Source: Thalassocella blandensis (lineage in GTDB: Bacteria; Pseudomonadota; Gammaproteobacteria; Pseudomonadales; Cellvibrionaceae). Taken from it: 38,377 nt of DNA. Position 1 is the stretch's first letter. Each line of letters begins with the position of its first letter. This document shows positions 6,812 to 16,678 of the stretch, piece by piece. The position numbers and the translations under genes were made by a program. The notes below the pieces were generated by a model that saw only the letters and a program-made list of their open reading frames with translations, made no database searches and was not told where the DNA came from. Where the stretch lies: positions 1-38,377 of the forward strand of contig CAMCXE010000010.1 in the NCBI GenBank assembly GCA_945882995.1. Direction: 5' to 3'.

Positions 6812-8695
6812 TTAAAATTTCAGTCGCGCCCCAATAAATGCCGAGCGTGAAGCGGACTCGTAAGGGTAAACTTCCTGGTATTGCTCATTCAGACCATTAA
6901 GCACGCGGCAATAGGTTTGGAATTTAGGTGTGAAATTCCAAGTGGTATTGATGTCTAACACCTGATAACGGTCAAGCTTGCGATTGCCAACATCGATTGT
7001 CGAAGATTGCCCGCGATAATAAGCACTGATTCCCAGCTTATCGCCCGGCCCCGCGTATTCCACAGACAAATTGTAGAGGTTTCGTGGGCGCCGCAGTCGC
7101 GCCGGGTTAAGATTATCCGCCGCCGCTGTAGCGCTAGGAATATTCGCTTTGTTGTACGTGTAGTTGGCGCCCAGCGTCAAACCGGCCACGGGGCTGTAAT
7201 GGCTAGCAAATTCCAATCCCGTTGATTCCGCACGGCTCGGCCCTTGCAAATACCCAACGTAATTGGTTAAGTCAAAATAGATTTCATTGTGAATATTGCT
7301 GGTAAAGGCGGTGAGTTCTAGGCTGAGATTTTCCACTAACCACTCGCCACCTAATTCAAATCCATCACTGGTTTCCACCTGCAAATGTTGCTCGGCGCCG
7401 GGCTGGGCGTTAACGCTGGTGTTGTAATACATTTCGTAAAGACTTGGCGCGCGATAACCGGTGCCGTAGGCGGATTTTAATTTGAGCTTAGCGTCTGCCA
7501 ACGGAATTAAATAGGCGGTGGCTAACCGATAAGTGCCATGGTTGCCGAAATCATCGTTGTCATCCAGCCGCCCACCTAGCGTGTAGCTCCATTGGGCGTT
7601 GGGCATAATTTGCCATTCGGCATAAGCGCCGCGCTGGTCGCGCTGGTGTTCTGCCGCGTAGGTTTTATCCACAAAAAAGTTCGCTTCCGTGTCCACACCA
7701 AAGGCCAGCACCACATCATTCGCCAGCTGCAAATCGCCGTTATATTGCCATTGCGACGCCTTGCCCTTATTTAGCCAAAAGCCTGTGGGTTCGCCGGTCA
7801 GATAATGCTCGTTATCCACAATATTTTCGCTGAAGGCAATGCTGTGGTGTTGCCTAGCCGTGCTCCACTTTGCGTCTAGTTTTGCGGCGCGATTTTGTTG
7901 CTTATTGGCACAGTTGTTAACGGTTGGATAATTGCAGTTATCGTATTGATTGTCGCTGCCCACATAATGGTAAACCGCGCCAACCGACAGTTGGTCGGTT
8001 AATTTTTCACGCACTACGCCGTGGTAACTTTGGTTGTTGTAGCCATCGGCATCGTGTGTGGGGTCGTCACTACGCGAATTAAAACCCGCGGAATCTAAAA
8101 AATTGCCGCCTAAAGAATAGGTGAAATTATTGTTTTTACCGCGCACATTGCCGGTAAAAACAGAGCTGTCGAATTTACCCGCTTCTAGCTGGGCATCACC
8201 TTCAAACGGCGTTTTGGCAGTTTTGCTGAATAAACTGATAACCCCGCCGGCGTCAGCGCTATACATCATGCCTTGCGCACCGCGCAGCACTTCCACGCGT
8301 TCGTATTGGCCGGTGAGCAGATTGTCGAAACGTGGAGCAATTTGCGTGCTGGTTGTGTCGGTTAGATTAATGCCATCGAGAAATAGCTTGGTGCGATAAG
8401 ATTCTTCGCCGCGAATACGCACGGCGGTATCCTTACCTAAACCGCCAGAATTCGACACGGCAACGCCGGGTAGCATGCGCAAGGTATCGGCCAGCAAAGG
8501 GTCGTTTTTACTTTCAAGATCCTCCGTGGTTAATACGCTAACAGACGATCCCACGCGCTCCAGTGGTATAGGCGTGCGGCTAGCGGTAACGGTGATTTCT
8601 TCCATTGGCGCCGTTGCAAGGGCGGGCAGTGTGGTGAGCGCGGCAATAATGCCGGCTAAATTGCGTGTGGTAGGTTTTGGACAAAAATATGACAT
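6812..8695 (-). CDS. btuB: TonB-dependent vitamin B12 receptor, BtuB-like (627 aa)
   Basis: The start is ATG 8695: it has a strong GGGGAGA site 5 nt upstream and is followed by a signal peptide (residues about 1-26, cleavage near ALATA). The open frame runs further, to 8962, but that part is riboswitch RNA. The mature N-terminus carries a TonB box (MEEITVTA), then a plug domain ('LADTLRMLPGVAVSNSGG', 'VRIRGEESYRTKLFLDGI', 'YERVEVLRGAQGMMYSADAGGVISL') and a 22-stranded-type barrel ending in Phe (GARLKF). The size matches BtuB (about 600 aa). Substrate assignment rests on the cobalamin riboswitch in front and the cob genes behind, together with BtuB-like plug features; another corrinoid is possible. 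Confidence 0.9.
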   Translation of the reverse strand: MSYFCPKPTTRNLAGIIAALTTLPALATAPMEEITVTASRTPIPLERVGSSVSVLTTEDLESKNDPLLADTLRMLPGVAVSNSGGLGKDTAVRIRGEESYRTKLFLDGINLTDTTSTQIAPRFDNLLTGQYERVEVLRGAQGMMYSADAGGVISLFSKTAKTPFEGDAQLEAGKFDSSVFTGNVRGKNNNFTYSLGGNFLDSAGFNSRSDDPTHDADGYNNQSYHGVVREKLTDQLSVGAVYHYVGSDNQYDNCNYPTVNNCANKQQNRAAKLDAKWSTARQHHSIAFSENIVDNEHYLTGEPTGFWLNKGKASQWQYNGDLQLANDVVLAFGVDTEANFFVDKTYAAEHQRDQRGAYAEWQIMPNAQWSYTLGGRLDDNDDFGNHGTYRLATAYLIPLADAKLKLKSAYGTGYRAPSLYEMYYNTSVNAQPGAEQHLQVETSDGFELGGEWLVENLSLELTAFTSNIHNEIYFDLTNYVGYLQGPSRAESTGLEFASHYSPVAGLTLGANYTYNKANIPSATAAADNLNPARLRRPRNLYNLSVEYAGPGDKLGISAYYRGQSSTIDVGNRKLDRYQVLDINTTWNFTPKFQTYCRVLNGLNEQYQEVYPYESASRSAFIGARLKF

Positions 8696-8809
8696 GCCAT
8701 TCTCCCCGAATGAACAATAAGAAAAAGCGAGGGGAGTACAACCGGCAAACAACGACAGGCACAAAATGCGGCGCAACTTGCCAGTAATGCCCGCCGCAAG
8801 CTGGTGAAT

Positions 8810-9006
8810 TTCAGGGCCGGTATCCGGGCTTTTGGCGAGCGCGCGCAGGAGATACGCGTACTGCCACAACACCTTCCCATGACGTGTTAACACACAATTC
8901 ACAGTGGTATCTTGTTGCGGCTTTAACCAATTACCGTTGCGGGGGCAGCGCTGGATTTGCATAACGCACCAGCTTCCCGTTTAACTCTGGCTAGCAGAGC
9001 ACCTTG
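8810..9006 (-). promoter_or_regulatory. Cobalamin (B12) riboswitch
   Basis: On the minus strand the conserved elements occur in order: AAGGTGCTC at the 5' end (about 9005), TTAAACGGGAAGCTGGTG, AAATCCAGCGCTGCCCCCGC followed by AACGGTAA, the CCACTGTG...TGGGAAGG core arm, and finally a perfect B12 box AGCCCGGATACCGGCC at 8815-8830. That is the full core of an adenosylcobalamin aptamer. About 120 nt separate the B12 box from the btuB ATG at 8695. In that stretch GCGGCG/CGCCGC arms (about 8769-8795) could form the expression-platform hairpin. High cobalamin should lower production of the receptor and of the cupin behind it. Confidence 0.95.
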
Positions 9007-9188
9007 AAGGGCGCGCAGTCTACGGGGCCCCTGCGGAACTGGCAAGGCACTAAGCTTGGCGGCTACCGCAATTTGCGCACTATTTTGTGAACTCACGCCA
9101 TTTACCTCGGCGGCAAATTTGATCCTGCGCACTTAAAGTGTATTTTCCTCCGTTAAACTGGTCGCAACACAATCGGTGGGAGACGGGT

Positions 9189-9947
9189 ATGCCGCGTTAT
9201 TTACTGCGTAATTGCGTTATGGCTATAGCCTGTACCGGCACCTTTGTGGGCTGTGGTGGCGCGATTCTGGACATGCCGGTTCCAGAAGTGGACGCCTGCA
9301 GCGCACCACTTGGCCTAAGGTTAAGCGACACGCAAAGCCTAGTGAATTGGATTAATGCTATGCCTCACCCTCTGACATTGCCGTGTTTTGTGCGCAGCTT
9401 ACCGCGCCCACTCTATGCCTATTCCACTGCCAGCGGGGAAAGCGCACAGCCTTCCATTGGCGATAATAATCCGCGTGTATTCCTATTTTTCGATAAGTTA
9501 ACGCTGTCCATAGTGCCGGGTGAACGCTTTAGCACCTTGCCTAGCGGTGAACCGAGTCCGGCGGACCCGGACAAACATAATTTATTGGAAGTGAGTTATA
9601 ACACTCAGGGCGTTAAATCAATAAAAGGCGAAATTAAGTTTCCCATAGTAAACCCACTGCCGGATTCTGGCCCCTATGAGAATTTAGCCTTTCGAGACAC
9701 CGCTTCAATCTGCTCACTTTGTCATAGAGGCGAGGTGAAATACGGCGAAATTAATGGTGTGCCGATTTATGAGTCGGACCGTCTTAAACCGCTTGATCCC
9801 ATTGGTTTTAAGCCCATGCGCACGGATTATGAAGCCTGCGCCACATTACCTGAATCCTACCATTGCAACATGCTGCAGGCTATTTTCGACCCCGGCGAAA
9901 TTCGTTGGCAGGAATTTCCGGCAGGCTTACCCAATATTTATTATTAG
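9189..9947 (+). CDS. Predicted lipoprotein with a CxxCH haem-binding motif (252 aa)
   Basis: ATG 9189 is chosen because a GGGAGACGGG site lies just upstream and a signal peptide with a lipobox (FVGC, Cys22) follows; the open frame begins earlier, at 9138. The mature part is not a family that I recognise. It contains one CSLCH motif at about residues 176-180 (nt 9714-9728), the covalent haem c attachment pattern, within 'DTASICSLCHRGE'. It also has further cysteines in 'YEACATLPESYHCNM' near the C-terminus that could form disulfides. It may be a monohaem periplasmic protein anchored to the outer membrane, or CxxCH may be chance in a Cys-rich protein. It is transcribed away from the riboswitch, with no operon partner. 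Confidence 0.7.
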   Translation: MPRYLLRNCVMAIACTGTFVGCGGAILDMPVPEVDACSAPLGLRLSDTQSLVNWINAMPHPLTLPCFVRSLPRPLYAYSTASGESAQPSIGDNNPRVFLFFDKLTLSIVPGERFSTLPSGEPSPADPDKHNLLEVSYNTQGVKSIKGEIKFPIVNPLPDSGPYENLAFRDTASICSLCHRGEVKYGEINGVPIYESDRLKPLDPIGFKPMRTDYEACATLPESYHCNMLQAIFDPGEIRWQEFPAGLPNIYY

Positions 9948-10021
9948 TTGCTGCGATTAAATTGTTGGTGCTGGGAGTTGGGTGAATGAGGCCTGTTGGT
10001 GGTGATTAACTACCTGCCAAA

Positions 10022-10819
10022 CTAAAGCAGCGGGCCAGCGTTAATTGCTTTGAGGGGTATGTGAGTAGATTTATCAACGGGCGCGGTTTGTGCCAACCAC
10101 TCAAGCTCCGCAACCCTTACAACGCCCTGATCCTGCAGGCTATACGCATGCCACTCCAGTTGCGCAGGGGCATGGCACACAGCGGCTACACAGCCGCCAG
10201 CAATTTTTAGTAAAGCCGCGCCGGGGGATGCGCTCTTGTCTTCACTTCCGCAGTGCAACCGGTGTTGATCCAATAAAAAATAAAACTCCCGCAAGGGGTG
10301 AGCTAATCCTTTGCCGATATATTTTATGTAGGCCTCCTTCAACATCCACAAATACAGCCCAAGGGGGGCATTAGCTGGCTGATTTTCCAGCTGCGCAATT
10401 TCCAGTGGATGAAAATTGTGCTGAGCTATTTTCAGCATGTCGGTGGTGCGGTCCAGCTTTTCGGTATCTATGCCAACCGGTTGCGTATGCAACGCCACTA
10501 CGCTGTAATCGCCGCTGTGCGATAAATTAAAATGCACCCCATGGGGATTAATTTCTGGCGGTAATTCAGGCTTGCCGTAGGCGTTTAGGGTGAAGCGAAT
10601 ATCGCTCAACGCACAGGATAAATACTCGGCTAAACAGGTTTTGAGCAGAATACGGCTGGCGAGAAAAGCGGTTTTGTGCTGGTTGAAACGGTAACGCTCC
10701 ATGCGTACTTGCTCCTGAGCATCCAAATAAATTGCCGGTGCTCTGACCAAAAATTCGGGGCTCAACAGCAATGTTTGGCAACACCACAGATGCAATTGTG
10801 AGGAGGGGATTTGACGCAT
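10022..10819 (-). CDS. 4'-phosphopantetheinyl transferase, Sfp/EntD superfamily
   Basis: This protein of about 265 aa transfers phosphopantetheine from CoA to carrier proteins. The magnesium-binding motif GIDTE is at about residues 116-120 and the second motif WMLKEAYIKYIGKGL at about 158-172, the (W/F)xxKEA(Y)xK block of the family. 'FNLSHSGDY' just upstream is the third usual element. The length suits the Sfp type, which often serves polyketide, nonribosomal peptide or siderophore synthases; none is nearby. The start is ATG 10819; a TTG at 10837 is also in frame, and a GGAG site lies about 12 nt before the ATG. It stands alone, with about 190 bp of gene-free sequence to purB. Confidence 0.9.
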   Translation of the reverse strand: MRQIPSSQLHLWCCQTLLLSPEFLVRAPAIYLDAQEQVRMERYRFNQHKTAFLASRILLKTCLAEYLSCALSDIRFTLNAYGKPELPPEINPHGVHFNLSHSGDYSVVALHTQPVGIDTEKLDRTTDMLKIAQHNFHPLEIAQLENQPANAPLGLYLWMLKEAYIKYIGKGLAHPLREFYFLLDQHRLHCGSEDKSASPGAALLKIAGGCVAAVCHAPAQLEWHAYSLQDQGVVRVAELEWLAQTAPVDKSTHIPLKAINAGPLL

Positions 10820-11029
10820 GGTGGTGAACAGCTCCAACCGTTACGGGGTGAAAACTACGGACGAAAATAGCGGGTCGCCTTTTGTCCGTGTGATTAAATT
10901 GATCAGCCTCGCCTGAATTACCCAGGTCGGCGCAAGGCTCTTGGCGTGCCTAGTGCTCACTCATCACACCTCTGCGGCATACAGTTTTTTAATATTCAAC
11001 AGAAGCTTCACGTGTAAACAACGGATGAA

Positions 11030-12469
<1,440 letters not shown>

Positions 12470-12508
12470 TCAGTAGTAAATAATTGGGTTGCGTTACAGC
12501 GGCAGTGG

Positions 12509-13162
12509 CTATTGCAACAAATTCTGTTTGGCTTCTTTAATTAATTGGCTTAATGCTGCACTGATATTTTTGCGATATATCAGCAAGTGCCAACGCCGGC
12601 CGCCCACTTGGTGCCAGAGTATGGCTGCCCGGATGGCGCACAACAAGAGTACGCGAACTTGATTAGCGACGCGCGGTTGTTGTAAATGTTGATGCTCGCC
12701 GGTGACTTGGATGCGGAAACGGAAAGTGCTGATGGTGTCGGTATAAATTTCAGCGAGATTGGCCAGCGTGTTTTCGTGAGTGGGGCCAAACATCTCCAGC
12801 TGTGTTAGGGATTTATCTAAACGCTCACCAATAATGTTTAACATGGCTGGCTGGCGGCTTAATTGTTTATGTAAATGCAAAACACCCATGCAATACCGCA
12901 AGATATCGCTGCGCTGGGGAAGTGTGCGATTGTCGAGTAGCGTTTGCAGTGTTTCTAAACCTGCCAACATATTCGCTGTGGAGCCAAACACAGTTTCCAC
13001 CGAGTCAGGATTGCGCACCCATAGGGTTTTTACGCAAATTTCTTGCTCAATGCTGTTGCTGTAACCCGTTTTGGCCAGTTTATCCACCAATTCAATGGCC
13101 TGTACCATACCGGCCAGACTGAAGGCAATGTTGCGCCATTTGGAATTGTGTGTGGGTTGCAT
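12509..13162 (-). CDS. hflD: HflD homologue (lysogenisation regulator family)
   Basis: This 217-aa, mostly helical protein fits HflD: 'AFSLAGMVQAIELVDKLAKTGY' at the N-terminus, 'VRNPDSVETVFG', 'LGLETL'-like 'LAGLETLQTLLD', and a C-terminal 'VRVLLLCAIRAAILWHQVGGRRW-L---R'. In E. coli HflD binds the phage lambda CII activator; its role in hosts without lambda is unclear. The gene sits between mnmA (66 bp upstream) and purB (61 bp downstream), exactly as in E. coli, which supports the call more than the low sequence conservation alone. Confidence 0.92.
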   Translation of the reverse strand: MQPTHNSKWRNIAFSLAGMVQAIELVDKLAKTGYSNSIEQEICVKTLWVRNPDSVETVFGSTANMLAGLETLQTLLDNRTLPQRSDILRYCMGVLHLHKQLSRQPAMLNIIGERLDKSLTQLEMFGPTHENTLANLAEIYTDTISTFRFRIQVTGEHQHLQQPRVANQVRVLLLCAIRAAILWHQVGGRRWHLLIYRKNISAALSQLIKEAKQNLLQ

Positions 13163-13227
13163 AAGCTTGAATTGTCCTAGCGGCGTGGCGCCAAATTAAG
13201 TTGAGTGTTGAAAAATTGGCTGGCCGA

Positions 13228-14322
13228 TTAGGCGGGCAGAGCGGCGTCAATAACCGCACCACCCAAACAGCGTTCCCCCAGATAAAACACTACCGACTGG
13301 CCCGGTGTAATGGCGCGCTGCGGCTCGGTAAAGCGAATGATTATGTTGTTCCCTTGCAGTTCCAGTTCGCAGGCTTGATCGGGTTGGCGATAGCGTGTTT
13401 TGGCTGTACAGCTCAACCGATCCTCGGTTGGTGCGTCATTTATCCAATGCACTTGCGATGCTTGCAGGCCATTGGCAAATAGCCGCGGGTGATTAGTGCC
13501 CTGCACCACCACCAATACATTACGCACCAAGTCCTTTTGCGCCACATACCAAGGCTCCTCGTTACCGCCAGCTACACCGCCTATGCCTAAGCCTTGGCGC
13601 TGGCCGATGGTGTGATACATCAAGCCCTGATGCTCCCCAATGACCGTGCCGCTATCGGTTTCAATGGCGCCGGGTTGTGCGGGTAAATACTGTTCCAGAA
13701 AATCTTTAAATCGGCGTTCGCCAATAAAACAAATGCCGGTGCTGTCTTTCTTGTTGTGGGTAATTAAACCTTGTTGCTGGGCAATTTCGCGGACCAGGGG
13801 TTTTTCCAATGCACCAATGGGAAATAGCGTTTGGCTAAATTCAGCTTCGCCCACTGCGTGCAAAAAATAACTTTGGTCTTTATTGCCGTCTAGGCCCTTA
13901 TGCAGGTAGCTGTGACCATGCTGCTGCAAAGTTTGCGCATAATGGCCAGTGGCAATTTTGTCGGCGCCTAACAGGCGGGCGTATTCTAAAAATACCTTAA
14001 ATTTAATTTCCCGGTTGCACAGAATGTCCGGATTGGGCGTGCGCCCTGCGCGGTATTCAGCCAAAAAATGCTCGAACACATTATCCCAATAATCGGCGGC
14101 AAAGTTCGCCGTATGCAAGGTAATGCCCAGCTTCCGGCAAACCTGTTCGGCGTCCGCTAAATCCGCTTTTGCTGTGCAGTATTCGGTACCGTCGTCCTCG
14201 TCCCAGTTTTTCATGAACAGGCCCTCCACGGCATAACCCTGCTGCTGCAGCAAAAAAGCCGCTACTGAAGAGTCAACACCGCCGGACATACCGACAATTA
14301 CTTTGGGGGGCAAGGAAGTCAT
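13228..14322 (-). CDS. mnmA: tRNA-specific 2-thiouridylase MnmA
   Basis: MnmA puts sulfur on the wobble uridine (U34) of tRNA Lys, Glu and Gln. The PP-loop [10 protein letters not shown] is at residues 11-20. The two catalytic cysteines are Cys102 ([10 protein letters not shown]) and Cys198 ([10 protein letters not shown]), matching Cys102 and Cys199 of the E. coli enzyme. The middle domain 'GHYAQ' and '[11 protein letters not shown]' blocks and the C-terminal '[21 protein letters not shown]' barrel are intact, and the length of 364 aa is normal. It is divergent from the fnr-type gene, with about 160 bp between the start codons. Confidence 0.97.
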   Translation of the reverse strand: MTSLPPKVIVGMSGGVDSSVAAFLLQQQGYAVEGLFMKNWDEDDGTEYCTAKADLADAEQVCRKLGITLHTANFAADYWDNVFEHFLAEYRAGRTPNPDILCNREIKFKVFLEYARLLGADKIATGHYAQTLQQHGHSYLHKGLDGNKDQSYFLHAVGEAEFSQTLFPIGALEKPLVREIAQQQGLITHNKKDSTGICFIGERRFKDFLEQYLPAQPGAIETDSGTVIGEHQGLMYHTIGQRQGLGIGGVAGGNEEPWYVAQKDLVRNVLVVVQGTNHPRLFANGLQASQVHWINDAPTEDRLSCTAKTRYRQPDQACELELQGNNIIIRFTEPQRAITPGQSVVFYLGERCLGGAVIDAALPA

Positions 14323-14428
14323 GGGTTCTGAGGGTATAAAGGTTACGGGGCCGGCATTTTACCCCAGATCCGTCCGGTGCGTGGTAGTGGCGCCGCCGCA
14401 GATTGTGCCGCTCATAGCCCGAAACGTT

Positions 14429-14458
14429 TTGACAAGCTTCGTGCGCCTCCTCTATGCT
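14429..14458 (+). promoter_or_regulatory. Predicted sigma-70 promoter of the Fnr-type gene
   Basis: A perfect -35 box TTGACA (14429-14434) and a -10-like TATGCT (14453-14458) are spaced by 18 bp. Transcription would start near 14465, just before the ATG at 14483. No clear TTGATnnnnATCAA Fnr site was found in the interval, so autoregulation is not evident. Confidence 0.55.
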
Positions 14459-14482
14459 CCAAAAGACCCTTGTTATCGTTGT

Positions 14483-15235
14483 ATGGCCATAAAAATGCAG
14501 TCCTTAATCATCGCCAAACCTTGCAGTCACCACTCACAGGTCAACTGTGCCGACTGCCGCCTCAGCGCCTTGTGCCTGCCTATCAGCTTGCAGATCGATG
14601 ATATCACCCGTCTTGACGATATCGTCCAGCGCGGCAAACCGCTGCAAAAGGCCGATCACATCTACCGCGCTGGGGAGGCCTTTCATGCCATTTATGCGGT
14701 GCGCTCCGGCGCCGTTAAAACCCTTAGCCACACCAGCGACGGCGAAGAGCAAGTTACCGGCTTCTACCTGCCCGGCGAAATAATTGGGCTGGAAGGTATT
14801 GCCAATAATGTGTACACCAACACGGCTATAGCCTTGGAAACCTCCGCGGTTTGCGAGATCCCCTTCAGCCGCCTAGAAGAATTAAGTATTAAATTGCCCA
14901 ATTTGCAGCGCCGTTTTTTGCAAATCATGAGCCGTGAAATTGCGGCGGACCAGCAGCTGATTATACTGTTGGGCAAAAAAACCGCCGAAGAACGCATCGC
15001 GGCTTTATTGGTGAGTATTTCCAAACGCAACCAAGGGCGCGGGCTTGCGGCGGGCGAATTTCATTTGCCTATGTCGCGTTCGGATATCGGTAATTATCTG
15101 GGTTTGACTATTGAAACGGTTAGCCGTGTGTTTAGTCGCTTGCATAAAACTGGCATTATCCAACTGGATAAAAAACACGTGGTGATTCGCGATATGGCGT
15201 CATTACAAAATGCCACCGCGAGCGAAAAATTTTAA
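14483..15235 (+). CDS. fnr: Fnr/Anr-type oxygen-sensing transcription regulator (250 aa)
   Basis: This is a Crp/Fnr-family regulator. The N-terminal cluster has Cys22, Cys25 and Cys31 in NCADCRLSALC, and Cys124 lies in the sensor domain (SAVCEIPF); these match the four ligands of the [4Fe-4S] cluster in E. coli FNR, and Cys14 is extra. The cyclic-nucleotide-binding-like barrel covers about 45-135. The winged helix near the C-terminus reads 'SRSDIGNYLGLTIETVSRVFSRL', with the E--SR recognition pattern that contacts TTGAT half-sites. The start ATG 14483 follows the predicted promoter; an alternative Met lies at 14495, and the open frame extends to 14303 without meaning. It should switch on genes for low-oxygen respiration. 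Confidence 0.93.
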   Translation: MAIKMQSLIIAKPCSHHSQVNCADCRLSALCLPISLQIDDITRLDDIVQRGKPLQKADHIYRAGEAFHAIYAVRSGAVKTLSHTSDGEEQVTGFYLPGEIIGLEGIANNVYTNTAIALETSAVCEIPFSRLEELSIKLPNLQRRFLQIMSREIAADQQLIILLGKKTAEERIAALLVSISKRNQGRGLAAGEFHLPMSRSDIGNYLGLTIETVSRVFSRLHKTGIIQLDKKHVVIRDMASLQNATASEKF

Positions 15236-15262
15236 AATTTACGCTTGTACATAGCACTCGTT

Positions 15263-15287
15263 AAAAGGCGCATTTTGCGCTTTTTTA
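15263..15287 (+). terminator. Rho-independent terminator after the Fnr-type gene
   Basis: AAAAGGCGCATTTTGCGCTTTTTT forms a GCGC/GCGC stem extended by A-U pairs, with a six-T run. It lies 27 bp after the fnr stop and just before the DUF4202 ribosome binding site. Confidence 0.75.
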
Positions 15288-15308
15288 TTGTTTAAACTGG
15301 AGCAATTC

Positions 15309-15896
15309 GTGACGCCAGACCAATTCCAAAATGCCCTCGCACTATTCGATGCCGCCAACGCGCAGGACCCACACAGCGAAATCCATAACGGTCAGCCGGT
15401 GCCTAAAGAATTGCTCTACGCACAACGCATGACCGAGCGCTTGCTGGCCTTTGCACCTCAGGCCTCACAGCATTTACAACTGGCCGCCCGCGCCCAGCAC
15501 ATTGAACGCTGGACCAGTCAACGCAGTAGCTACCCCGAAGGCCGCACGGGCTATAAACAGTGGCGCGCCGAGCTTATGCTGTACCACGCCAAGCGTGCAG
15601 GCGAATTAATGGCGCAAGCAGGTTGCCCGGTTGATGACATAACTCGGGTGCAATATTTAATTCAAAAACGCGCCATGAGCCGCGACGCTGAAACCCAGTG
15701 CTTGGAAGACGTGATTTGTTTGGTATTTATTGAGCATTATTTGGCGGCGTTTGCGCAGGGTTACGATGAAGTCAAACTCATCGATATTATTCAAAAAACC
15801 TGGGGGAAAATGTCCGAGGCCGGCCACGCCGCCGCGATGCAATTGCCATTGTCGGCGGAAATGGGACGGGTGATTGGGGTAGCGTTGCAGGGGTAG
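15309..15896 (+). CDS. DUF4202 family protein (195 aa)
   Basis: The sequence follows the DUF4202 pattern: 'ALALFDAANAQDP' at the start, 'RMTERLLAFAP', 'AARAQHIERW--QRSSYPEGRTGYKQWRAELMLYHAKRAGELMAQAG', and 'CLEDVICLVFIEHYLAAFA'. The His, Arg and Asp residues in the helical core recall an HD-like fold, but the function is unknown. GTG 15309 is preferred: CTGGAG lies 6 nt before it, and homologues begin with the '(T)PD-F--AL--FDAAN' segment. The open frame could start at TTG 15288, inside the terminator's T-run, which is unlikely. In related bacteria DUF4202 genes are often linked to sulfur or nitrogen metabolism; nothing here confirms that. Confidence 0.85.
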   Translation: MTPDQFQNALALFDAANAQDPHSEIHNGQPVPKELLYAQRMTERLLAFAPQASQHLQLAARAQHIERWTSQRSSYPEGRTGYKQWRAELMLYHAKRAGELMAQAGCPVDDITRVQYLIQKRAMSRDAETQCLEDVICLVFIEHYLAAFAQGYDEVKLIDIIQKTWGKMSEAGHAAAMQLPLSAEMGRVIGVALQG

Positions 15897-15996
15897 TCAG
15901 CGGGTGTTGGGGCTGTGTTTTTCAGTGATCTGTTCAACCTAGAACCTCAGTTGGATCACCAAAGTCTGCGCAACCCCGGGCAGCGCCTTGCAGCAG

Positions 15997-16039
15997 TTAA
16001 AATTGGTGAACAATCAACCAGGTGGGCCACCAATTTTAA
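15997..16039. terminator. 12-bp inverted repeat between the DUF4202 gene and the integrase remnant
   Basis: TTAAAATTGGTG (15997-16008) and CACCAATTTTAA (16028-16039) are perfect inverted arms around 19 nt, followed by TTTT on the plus strand. It can serve as a terminator for the DUF4202 gene, 100 bp downstream of its stop. It also marks the boundary between core genes and accessory DNA. Confidence 0.5.
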
Positions 16040-16062
16040 TTTTCACTAATCACACCAATGGA

Positions 16063-16551
16063 TTACACAGCTTTTTGGCGCCCAACGGAGGTTTCTAGGT
16101 TAAAGATAATTTGCGTAATAACCCAAGCATCGTAAAGCGGCCACCTCGCTATTGTGGGATATGGTCCGACGTCCGCTAATATGTAGGCGCCAAACCCTGT
16201 CCAGGTACCGCGCTGATTTTCCCACCAGTCTTTAGCCATAGCCGCGAAGAGCAAACCCTCTTCGGCTTCTGTCTCGCGTTTTTTGGCTTGCTTGGTATGG
16301 GTTTCGGCGGGGTCGGCCCCTTCTGCTAGCAGGCGTTTGGCCTCCATCGCTTTCTCCCTAGCTTGCTTGAGGCTCACTTCTGGGGACACCCCGAGGGCAA
16401 GGGTTTTCTGTTTACCGCCGTGGCGATACTTGAACCGCCAGTATTTGGAGCCGTTGACCTTGACCAGCAAACGCAGCCCGCGCTCATCGGTTAGCCAACA
16501 GTCGTTTTGCTGCGCTTTTGCCTGTTATATAGCTGCATCGGTGAGTGCCAT
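16063..16551 (-). pseudogene. P4-type tyrosine integrase, inactivated N-terminal remnant
   Basis: From ATG 16551 the frame reads MALTDAAI, then TAA at codon 9 (16525-16527), then QAKAQQNDCWLTDERGLRLLVKVNG and onward as a DUF4102 arm-binding domain ('KYWRFKYRHGGKQKTLALG', 'VSLKQAREKAMEAKRLLAEGADP'). Intact P4-like integrases continue with a core-binding domain and the catalytic R-H-R-Y domain, about 400 aa in all. Here recognisable sequence ends after 'AKDWWENQRGTWT'. The last 40 or so residues before the stop at 16063 are unrelated, so a rearrangement has replaced the catalytic half. Both the nonsense codon and the truncation make it inactive. A ribosome could restart at TTG 16470, but the product would lack catalysis. 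Confidence 0.85.
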
Positions 16552-16651
16552 GGTGCTACAAATCTCAGTTGAACCGATGTGGCACCAAAAGTAGCACCAA
16601 ATTGGTCTGGCTGGCAATGGATTCTACTGGACTGAAGTGGATATGCCAAAA

Positions 16652-16678
16652 CGAAAAAACCCGCATTTCTGCGGGTTT
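16652..16678 (-). terminator. Rho-independent terminator reading leftward
   Basis: AAACCCGCA (16657-16665) pairs with TGCGGGTTT (16670-16678) around a TTTC loop. The six A's at 16654-16659 become a U-run on the minus strand. It lies about 100 bp upstream of the integrase start. It probably belongs to a gene that once ended here at the insertion site. Confidence 0.7.

Noticed and set aside
8696-8962. N-terminal extension of the BtuB-like protein
   Set aside because: This stretch is the cobalamin riboswitch and leader; a signal peptide and strong ribosome site mark ATG 8695 as the start.
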